DNA from: Cohnella sp. OV330 | GTDB taxonomy: Bacteria > Bacillota > Bacilli > Paenibacillales > Paenibacillaceae | Direction of reading: 5' to 3' | Assembly: GCF_900112065.1 (NCBI RefSeq) | Contig: NZ_FOKE01000017.1 | Coordinates: 27,334 to 91,333, forward strand | Length of the DNA: 64,000 nucleotides | Shown: one piece after another, positions 58,253 to 64,000 of the stretch | How positions within the stretch are numbered: the stretch's first letter is position 1 | Layout: the number at the start of each line of letters is the position of its first letter | Notes under the pieces: model-generated | What the model was told of the DNA's origin: nothing | Seen by the model: only the letters and a program-made list of their open reading frames with translations | The model's database searches: none | Made by a program: the position numbers and the translations under genes

Positions 58253-58582
58253 TTAGAAGTGTTCGAATCGTTCGACCGGGACCACGAAGACGGCTGCGCC
58301 GCCCACCTGCACCTCGACCGGAAATGGAATATAGGAGTCGGCTGCGCCGCTGACCGGAGAAACAGGGGTAACCAATTGGTCGCGCACTTTGCAGTTGGCA
58401 CGGATGACGTCGAGCACCTGCTGTACCCGTTCGTCCTCGATCCCGATCAGGAACGTCGTATTCCCGGCCTTTAAAAATCCTCCGGTACTAGCGAGCTTCG
58501 TCGCGCGGAACCCTTCTTTGATGAGCGCATTGGAGAGCCTGTTGCTATCCTTGTCTTGTGCTACGGCGATGACCAGCTTCAT
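58253..58582 (-). CDS. darA: Cyclic-di-AMP receptor DarA (YaaQ)
   Basis: A 109-residue PII-like protein that binds c-di-AMP. MKLVIAVAQDKDSNRLSNALIKEGFRATKLASTGGFLKAGNTTFLIGI is the signature. In B. subtilis DarA binds c-di-AMP; its output is not fully known. A c-di-AMP riboswitch controls yabE about 8 kb away. GGGAGGAATGATGG precedes ATG 58582. It is followed by yaaR and holB. Confidence 0.96.
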   Translation of the reverse strand: MKLVIAVAQDKDSNRLSNALIKEGFRATKLASTGGFLKAGNTTFLIGIEDERVQQVLDVIRANCKVRDQLVTPVSPVSGAADSYIPFPVEVQVGGAAVFVVPVERFEHF

Positions 58583-58726
58583 CCATCATTCCTCCCAATT
58601 CAATGTAATATGAGCTTCTCTTTATAAAATTTGACGCCGCGGCTTCAAATCCTGCCCCGGAACGCATATTTGCAAGCGCTATCTCCGAGTGGGCATGACA
58701 GCAAGCCGCTCTTAGCCGTTATTATC

Positions 58727-59368
58727 TTATTCAGTCCGGTCGAAAAAGCGATCTAGTACGCCCGCAACCGCCGCGAACACGTCTTCGATGCCCGGATTGG
58801 CGTCGACCCGCACGATCCGGTCAGGAAATCGCGCCAACGCCTGTAGATAGCCTTCGCGTACGCGATGGTGAAAGGGTAAAGACTCCAGATCCAGTCGATT
58901 GATCTCCCTGTCCCCGTGCGCGTGGATCCGCTGAATGCCGACCTCGGGATCGACGTCCAGATAGATCGTCAGATCGGGAAATCCGCCTTCGATCGCGAAC
59001 GCGTTGATCGACATCACCTCGTCGATGCCAAGCCCTCTGGCGAACCCCTGGTAGGCCAGACTGCTATCGATAAAGCGGTCGCATAAGATCGTCTTACCCT
59101 GTTCGAGGGTAGGTACAATCTTTTCGACGAAGTGCTGCCTGCGGGCCGCCGCATACAGCAGCGCCTCCGTGCGGCCGTCCATGGCGGTATTGCCGTTGTC
59201 CAGCACGATCGCGCGAATCTGCTCCGCGATGGCGATGCCGCCGGGTTCGCGCGTCGCTACGACATCCAAGCCCTTCTTGCGCAGATAATCGAGCATCATC
59301 ACGGCGATCGTCGATTTTCCCGCGCCTTCGTTGCCTTCTATGGTAATGAAATGGCCTCTCTTCATCAT
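58727..59368 (-). CDS. tmk: Thymidylate kinase
   Basis: A 213-residue dTMP kinase. EGNEGAGKST (P-loop), TREPGG (DR-loop) and CDRFIDSSLAYQG are present. It makes dTDP for DNA synthesis. A start at the second Met (59365) is possible. Between it and darA lie 140 bases without a gene. It follows a WsfD-like membrane-protein gene here, whereas in B. subtilis it follows yaaO. Confidence 0.97.
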   Translation of the reverse strand: MMKRGHFITIEGNEGAGKSTIAVMMLDYLRKKGLDVVATREPGGIAIAEQIRAIVLDNGNTAMDGRTEALLYAAARRQHFVEKIVPTLEQGKTILCDRFIDSSLAYQGFARGLGIDEVMSINAFAIEGGFPDLTIYLDVDPEVGIQRIHAHGDREINRLDLESLPFHHRVREGYLQALARFPDRIVRVDANPGIEDVFAAVAGVLDRFFDRTE

Positions 59369-59411
59369 GCGAATGCCCCGATTCTATATAATAGACAGAC
59401 GCCCCTCGCGT

Positions 59412-61007
59412 CTACTCTTCTCTATTATAGCCTGAAAGCTTCGCAGGTTGAACGATTATCGTCGACTGCCTGCGATTACCGCTGCTGGCGGCCAACGTCC
59501 GAATCCCCCACAGCAGCCCGTAAACAGCGGCCGCAAGCGCGCTGGCCGCCATAATATCGAAGCATACGTTGAACATGAAGAGATGTTTGCCGAGATCCGC
59601 CTCCCCGTCTCCCATGAGCGACACGGTCACGGCCATCGCGCCCGCGGCCCCGATGACTGCAAGCGTCTCCGCCAGCAGTCTGGCGCCGGGTCGACCGGCG
59701 CTTCTACCCCACCAGGCGGCTAGCAGCGCATAATAAACGGCGTAGCATGCGACAAACCATGCGAGGGTATTCGGCATATGCCGATGCTTCCATTCGCTCC
59801 ATGCGCTGAACGCATAGGACAGCTCGCTGCGCTCACGGCCGGCAGACTCGCTATAATTTCCCAGGTAATAGGGTCTGATGGCCGTACCGTTGTCTGCGGC
59901 CTTCTCCAGCTTGCTCACGAACCGCTCGGGATGCCGTGCGTAGTACAAGGCAATGTCTCTGTGCGATAGCCGATCCAACACCTCTCGCCGAAGCGTAGGG
60001 TCGCTCTGGGGGACGATCGTATCCTTCTGAAAATAGTTCGTGCCCGCCAATCCCGCGTACTTGTCCGGAATGCCCAGCTCTTGCATATCCCGCTTCAGGT
60101 TCGACGTATCCTTGAGCGCGCCGAAAAAAATCGATTGATACAGATTGATATGCCTGAGCTGATCCGGCGCCAGCGCCATCATAAGGACCGCCGATAGCGC
60201 AAGGATGCCTGCCCCGATCCTTCCGCGCAACCGCCAGCCTCTATCGGGACGCAGCGAGGCCATTCGCCAAGCCAGGAGAGCCAGCAGGAAGCCAATAGGG
60301 GCGTTTTGAATCTTCGAGGTTGCCAAGGCGACGCCGGCGGCCACGAACAGCGCCAACAACCATGCGGACGGAGGACGGACGGTTTGCTGCGGATCATCAG
60401 GCTCTGCCGAACTTCGCCTGTCCGATTCGACCCGCGATGCGATCGCGGCCGCTGCGCCTAAGGCGAGCAGGGTAGCGACCAAAGCATACGGCTCCCCGAA
60501 GAAAGATTGATAATACGCGGTATAGCCCACGTCGCAAAAGATAACGATGCCGATGATCGCCAAAAGCGCAGCGGCGACGCCGGTCGTGTATTTGCCTCGC
60601 ATCGCCGGTGCATAACGCACGAGAATCCACAGCGCAGTGAGCATAAGCGCCATATAGCAGAAGCCCAGAACGCGAATATCGAAGGTATGCGGATCGACAA
60701 GTCTCCCTATTCCTCCGGCGATAGCCACGAGCAGCACATGCGTGGACACATATCCCCCGGAAGTAAAACCGCCGTAGCGATAGAGCTGATGGGCATAACC
60801 GAAGTAGCGGTCCGCATAGGACTCCTGCGGGTCCGCGTAGGCAATGCCCGAAGCGCCCATGACGCGATTGAAGTCGCCATTGTCCGCCACCCCGAGGACA
60901 GGCGGCACGAACAGCAGGTAGGCAATGATAGCCGCCGCTGCGCCCAAGGCGATCCAAGCTGCGATCATCCGCGATTCGGGCCTTTTACGCGTCGCTGTAC
61001 CGTTCAT
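59412..61007 (-). CDS. Polytopic membrane protein, possible WsfD-like glycosyltransferase
   Basis: A membrane protein of 531 residues with about 12 helices. The first exoplasmic loop contains VADNGDFNRVMGASGI, and a long later loop carries NYFQKDTIVPQSDPTLRREVLDRL and FVSKLEKAADNG. The first loop recalls the GT-C-like proteins annotated as WsfD hexose transferases of S-layer glycan loci, but I am not sure. The last Ala/Arg-rich tail is short. It overlaps the yaaO stop by four bases, so it is in the same operon as yaaO and tmk. It is absent from B. subtilis at this place. Confidence 0.7.
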   Translation of the reverse strand: MNGTATRKRPESRMIAAWIALGAAAAIIAYLLFVPPVLGVADNGDFNRVMGASGIAYADPQESYADRYFGYAHQLYRYGGFTSGGYVSTHVLLVAIAGGIGRLVDPHTFDIRVLGFCYMALMLTALWILVRYAPAMRGKYTTGVAAALLAIIGIVIFCDVGYTAYYQSFFGEPYALVATLLALGAAAAIASRVESDRRSSAEPDDPQQTVRPPSAWLLALFVAAGVALATSKIQNAPIGFLLALLAWRMASLRPDRGWRLRGRIGAGILALSAVLMMALAPDQLRHINLYQSIFFGALKDTSNLKRDMQELGIPDKYAGLAGTNYFQKDTIVPQSDPTLRREVLDRLSHRDIALYYARHPERFVSKLEKAADNGTAIRPYYLGNYSESAGRERSELSYAFSAWSEWKHRHMPNTLAWFVACYAVYYALLAAWWGRSAGRPGARLLAETLAVIGAAGAMAVTVSLMGDGEADLGKHLFMFNVCFDIMAASALAAAVYGLLWGIRTLAASSGNRRQSTIIVQPAKLSGYNREE

Positions 61008-62473
61008 ACGTTATCCCCTTCCGTCAGGACTCGAATGGTCGCCAAGGATTCGTCCGACGCCCCCTGGAATCGCGCTCCCGCGGCCGCTAGGCGTTTCAGC
61101 TCCTCTATGGCGTCTGTAGATATAGGTTCTCCCGGATACAGAAGAGGAATGCCGGGCGGATACGGAATGATCCATTCGCCGCAAATACGGCCCGCTGCCG
61201 CCTCAAGGGACACGCTTGATGTATGGGGGGTTCGTCTTCTGATCGTAACTGGCTCCGAGATCTGACCGTATGTAAAATCGGATGACGATTGAATAGTCGG
61301 GACCTTCTGACTGAGAGAGCTACTCGAGCTTCTTGTAACCAGCTCTCCGGCGATTTCGTTAAGCGCTCGAAGCAAGACGTCCCCATCTTCTTTTCTCGTA
61401 CCGGGTCCTAGCGCCAATACCGCATAGTTCGCATCCGCCATCTCGGCGACGCAGCCATTCTCCTCCAGCTTCGCTTGAAGCTCGAATCCGGTCAGCCTAT
61501 CATGCTTATCCTTAATGGATAGCTTCAACGGATCGTCTGCATTCAGCGCCTCGAAGGACAGTCCGGCAAGCGCTTCGCGCACGGTTCGGGACACCGCTAG
61601 GGCCGGCTCGAACAAGTCGGAGCCTTGCACTTGGATTTCCCTTCGGGCCAGATCAAGCGAAGCCATCAGCGGATAAGACGGACTCGAGCTCTGTACCATG
61701 CCAAGCGCCTGCCGAATGGCCGGCCGGTAGACAAGATCGCCTTGCATATGAAGCATGGCGCTCATCGTAAGCGAGCTCAGCATCTTATGCGTCGATTGAA
61801 CGACCACGTCCGCTCCGGCTTGGAGCCCGCTGCCGGGAAATGCCGGATGAAGACCAAAATGGGCACCATGCGCTTCATCGATCAGCACAGGTATTTGCTT
61901 AGCATGCGCTGCTTTAACCAGAGGCACCAGGTTTGCGGTCATTCCATAATAGTTGGGACTGCACAGAATAATAGCTTTGGCTTCCCCATAAATTTCAACA
62001 GCGCGAACGACAGTCTCTACGCGGGGAGCAATAGCGATACCTGAGCGGTCATCCAGTTCAGGCGTCAAAAAAACGCATCTGGCGCCCGCAAGCGCCAGAC
62101 CGTGAATGATGGACTTGTGCACGTTGCGTTGTACCAGCACGATATCGCCCGGATCGCAGATCCCGAGGATCATCGCCAGATTGCCTGCAGTACTTCCTCC
62201 GACGAGAAAACGTGTCTCCTCCGCGCCGAAGCACGCCGCAGCCAAATCCTGCGCCAGCGCGATCGCTCCGCTCGGATCATGTAGATCGTCCGAATCCGAT
62301 AGCTCGGTAATATCCATATTTATCAAGAATCCGAAGTCCGCTGTAGCTCCCTCGTACTCATCGATGACAGCTCGCTGCTTATGCCCCGGGACGTGGAAAG
62401 GGGTCAGCTCTTTTTTAGCATGGCGTACAAGCATATCGAATAACGGCGCTTGCTCGTGCTTTGCCGATCCCAT
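61004..62473 (-). CDS. yaaO: Orn/Lys/Arg decarboxylase-family protein (YaaO)
   Basis: A PLP fold-type I decarboxylase of 489 residues. HVPGHKQ (about residue 30), SPNYYGMTAN, LIDEAHGAHFG and the PLP-lysine in STHKMLSSLT are visible. Family members decarboxylate arginine, lysine or ornithine; substrate not certain. ATG 62473 follows GCGAGGA. In B. subtilis yaaO is followed by tmk, as here, but with an extra membrane-protein gene between. The C-terminal insertion (SSSSSLSQKVPTIQSSSD) is low complexity. Confidence 0.92.
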   Translation of the reverse strand: MGSAKHEQAPLFDMLVRHAKKELTPFHVPGHKQRAVIDEYEGATADFGFLINMDITELSDSDDLHDPSGAIALAQDLAAACFGAEETRFLVGGSTAGNLAMILGICDPGDIVLVQRNVHKSIIHGLALAGARCVFLTPELDDRSGIAIAPRVETVVRAVEIYGEAKAIILCSPNYYGMTANLVPLVKAAHAKQIPVLIDEAHGAHFGLHPAFPGSGLQAGADVVVQSTHKMLSSLTMSAMLHMQGDLVYRPAIRQALGMVQSSSPSYPLMASLDLARREIQVQGSDLFEPALAVSRTVREALAGLSFEALNADDPLKLSIKDKHDRLTGFELQAKLEENGCVAEMADANYAVLALGPGTRKEDGDVLLRALNEIAGELVTRSSSSSLSQKVPTIQSSSDFTYGQISEPVTIRRRTPHTSSVSLEAAAGRICGEWIIPYPPGIPLLYPGEPISTDAIEELKRLAAAGARFQGASDESLATIRVLTEGDNV

Positions 62474-62551
62474 TTTCATTCCTCGCTTAGTTTCATAAAA
62501 TTTTACATAATCACCATTATATCAAATCCTTTAGCAAGCCCCAAACAACAC

Positions 62552-62575
62552 AAAAAAGCGCCGTTCCTTCGGCAC
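62552..62575 (-). terminator. Terminator of gin
   Basis: GTGCCG / CGGCGC stem with a six-base loop, then six T on the minus strand. Confidence 0.75.
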
Positions 62576-62620
62576 TTCTTCGTATTCTATTCTGCGTTAA
62601 ATTCTTTGTGGAGCCTGCCG

Positions 62621-62806
62621 TCAGCCTTCCGTATGAACCCACAATTGCTTCAATTGCTGCACGAAGAACGGATAACGTTGATCCTCGACCTGCGTATTCA
62701 CCATTTCCGACTCGCACGAATGACAGATAAATGAACTCATGATCCGAATGCCTTCCCGATCGCGATGTCCGCATACGATGCAGGTTTTGCTATCTTCTTC
62801 ATTCAT
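62621..62806 (-). CDS. gin: Sigma-G inhibitor Gin (CsfB)
   Basis: A 61-residue zinc-binding anti-sigma factor. CIVCGHRDREGI and ICHSCESEM give two CxxC pairs, with YPFFVQQLKQLW near the end, matching CsfB. It holds sigma-G (and sigma-E) inactive early in the forespore. AAGGCGGG precedes ATG 62806; the frame to 62851 is a chance extension. A sigma-F-type promoter lies just upstream. It lies between rrn and yaaO as in B. subtilis, but xpaC and yaaN are missing. Confidence 0.92.
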   Translation of the reverse strand: MNEEDSKTCIVCGHRDREGIRIMSSFICHSCESEMVNTQVEDQRYPFFVQQLKQLWVHTEG

Positions 62807-62838
62807 GGCATTCCCGCCTTTGGTTGGCTTAATACGAA

Positions 62839-62868
62839 TAGTATGCCTCATACTCTATGAAAATATAC
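62839..62868 (-). promoter_or_regulatory. Sigma-F-type promoter of gin
   Basis: GTATA (62864-62868), 15 bases, AGGCATACTA (62839-62848) on the minus strand. The -10 shares GGCATACT with the fin promoter. csfB is sigma-F dependent in B. subtilis. Confidence 0.68.
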
Positions 62869-62963
62869 GCTTGCTAGCGCGCTGCGCCAAAGAACTTAAC
62901 AAGAACGGCAATTCAAGCCGATAGTAACTACAGAAACCCTAGAGCCGTACAAGGAGATCCTCT

Positions 62964-63491
62964 ATGAAAATGCTCGAGCCAGCGCGCGAGGCCACCGTCT
63001 ATCATTATAAGCTGATTCGCAAAATTCCGATGCGACCAGAAACTAAATATAGCTATATGACGACCGCTCTTTTAGGTGCAGGGTTCGTCACGGGCTTTTA
63101 CGCGTGGAAAGGGCTTGAGTGCATGGCGGTTGGCCTGATCGTCATGATACTCATTCACGCAGTCGTTCTGCGCATCACGTTGCGCCGCGTAGACGCCGCA
63201 GCCGGCAAACGCTGGAGCTTCCGCATCGACTGGCCCTGGATCGGCCCCCTGCCTGTCATGGACACGAGCCTCGGCCTCTTCCGCCGCCTTCACTTCCATC
63301 TGATGCTGGTCGGTTGCTGCGCCTCTGCACTTCTCTATCCTTGGGCCCATCCGGCTCTAGTCATATCTCTGGTATACTGGCACTTCTGGCTGCTCTCTCC
63401 ACGTCTTACGCTGCTCCTGCGTATGCGCAAGGAGCGTGGCAATGGCATCATCCGCTTGTCCGATACGGAAGTTTCCTACTATCACATTTAA
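62964..63491 (+). CDS. Hypothetical membrane protein
   Basis: A 175-residue protein with about four membrane helices. MKMLEPAREATVYHYKLIRKIPM precedes the first helix (TTALLGAGFVTGFYAWKG); a basic loop (RITLRRVDAAAGKRWSFRIDWPW) follows the second. The ending NGIIRLSDTEVSYYHI is hydrophilic. I do not recognise the family. AAGGAG precedes ATG 62964. It is one of the few plus-strand genes, convergent with the rrn operon and divergent from gin. Confidence 0.75.
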   Translation: MKMLEPAREATVYHYKLIRKIPMRPETKYSYMTTALLGAGFVTGFYAWKGLECMAVGLIVMILIHAVVLRITLRRVDAAAGKRWSFRIDWPWIGPLPVMDTSLGLFRRLHFHLMLVGCCASALLYPWAHPALVISLVYWHFWLLSPRLTLLLRMRKERGNGIIRLSDTEVSYYHI

Positions 63492-63632
63492 TGTTCAGAA
63501 GAGGACGTTAGTTCCGCTTTTTGCTGCTGCTGCCCGGCAATACTGGAAAGCCTTAGAGCTATTAACGTCTCTCCTGTCCCCCAACAATCGCCGCCACTCG
63601 CACCCTCTGAACGCCAAATTGCGCAATCAACG
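63492..63632. other. Intergenic stretch before the rrn terminator
   Basis: I see nothing in this 140-base gap apart from the rrn terminator at its right end. Confidence 0.5.
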
Positions 63633-63659
63633 AAAAACCACCTTCCGAAGAAGGTGGTT
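63633..63659 (-). terminator. Terminator of the rrn operon
   Basis: AACCACCTT / AAGGTGGTT with a four-base loop, then TTTCG on the minus strand. It lies 17 bases after the 5S gene. Confidence 0.8.
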
Positions 63660-63675
63660 CTCTTTACTGCATTTA

Positions 63676-63792
63676 GCCTGGCGACGTCCTACTCTCCCAG
63701 GACCCTGCGGTCCAAGTACCATTGGCGCTGGAGGGCTTAACGGTCGTGTTCGAGATGGGTACGCGTGGGACCCCTCCGCCATTACCACCAGA
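63676..63792 (-). rRNA. rrf: 5S ribosomal RNA
   Basis: 117 bases on the minus strand, from TCTGGTGGTAATGGCGGAGG to GTCGCCAGGC. Characteristic 5S sequences (CCCATCTCGAACACG, GTTAAGCCCTCCAGCGCC, GAGAGTAGGACGTCGCC) are present. It lies 136 bases past the 23S end. RNase M5, encoded in this window, matures this RNA in Bacillus. Confidence 0.97.
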
Positions 63793-63928
63793 CCTACTGT
63801 TTGGCGTTTGCCATACAGCGTTGCAGCTTACAGAGCTTGCGCCCTGAAAACCGGATGCGAAACGAATTTGCGCTAGAAATTCTCTTGCCTGTGTAGCTTA
63901 ACCGTTGGTCTGCATGCATGCAAACCGT

Positions 63929-64000
63929 AGGATAAGCCCTCGACCGATTAGTACTCGTCAGCTACACCCATTACTGAGCTTACACCCCGAGCCTATCAAC
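63929..64000 (-). rRNA. rrl: 23S ribosomal RNA (3' end only)
   Basis: The 3' end of 23S rRNA on the minus strand: GGCTCGGGGTGTAAGCTCAG, TGACGAGTACTAATCGGTCG, AGGGCTTATCC. The 5' part lies beyond the window. The exact 3' end is estimated. Confidence 0.95.

Noticed and set aside
63000..64000. tRNA genes next to the rrn operon
   Set aside because: No cloverleaf or CCA-end sequence was found between the 5S gene and the 175-residue gene.

Overview
This window is about 64 kb of chromosomal DNA from a high-GC, endospore-forming Firmicute. Gene order and gene content (spoIIE, spoVT, spoVG, yabG, sspF, fin, gin, a ger operon) point to the Paenibacillaceae, probably Cohnella or a high-GC Paenibacillus; the genus is an inference. 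Read on the minus strand from right to left, the window follows the Bacillus subtilis origin-proximal segment almost gene for gene: rrn (23S, 5S) - gin - yaaO - tmk - darA - yaaR - holB - ricT - yabA - yabB - rsmI - abrB - tatD - yabE - rnmV - rsmA - yabG - veg - sspF - ispE - purR - spoVG - glmU - prs - rplY/ctc - pth - fin - mfd - spoVT - yabM - mazG - hup - rqcP - yabP - yabQ - divIC - yabR - spoIIE - yabS - yabT - tilS. The few plus-strand genes are abrB and lineage-specific additions.

The conserved backbone is broken by accessory insertions. (1) 2.7-13.0 kb, between yabS and spoIIE: a four-gene GerA-type germinant receptor operon (AA, AC, a small D-type subunit, AB) behind a sigma-G promoter; an unrecognised two-gene unit encoding a 903-residue Ig-repeat protein and a 244-residue helical protein; and a divergent SDR oxidoreductase / WYL-regulator pair. 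(2) 16.6-17.8 kb: a cyclophilin lipoprotein and a small membrane-protein gene killed by two in-frame stops. (3) 22.3-26.3 kb: a 51-bp tandem array and a LacI-type regulator with two copies of one operator. (4) 27.3-31.2 kb: two secreted cupredoxin proteins with an ECF sigma factor and zinc-type anti-sigma factor, followed by a PrsA-type foldase. (5) 37.4-37.8 kb: a 67-residue orphan and a cluster of DnaA-box-like sites. (6) 41.8-43.0 kb: a second WYL regulator and a 62-residue protein that share an operator. (7) 51.3-52.6 kb: an HD-domain nucleotide hydrolase where metS usually lies, with paired Spo0A boxes. (8) 59.4-61.0 kb: a polytopic membrane protein.

Regulation can be read directly at many points. 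There is a 21-bp-spaced sigma-A/Spo0A promoter at spoIIE, a sigma-H promoter at spoVG, sigma-F promoters at fin and gin, sigma-G promoters at gerAA and spoVT, a sigma-K promoter at yabG, Spo0A boxes at abrB, two tandem consensus promoters at veg, and a cyclic-di-AMP (ydaO-type) riboswitch with its terminator in front of yabE. The c-di-AMP receptor gene darA lies 8 kb away.

No phage, transposase, CRISPR array or tRNA gene was found. The most novel candidates are the 903/244-residue gene pair, the cupredoxin-ECF cassette, the repeat arrays and the DnaA-box cluster.
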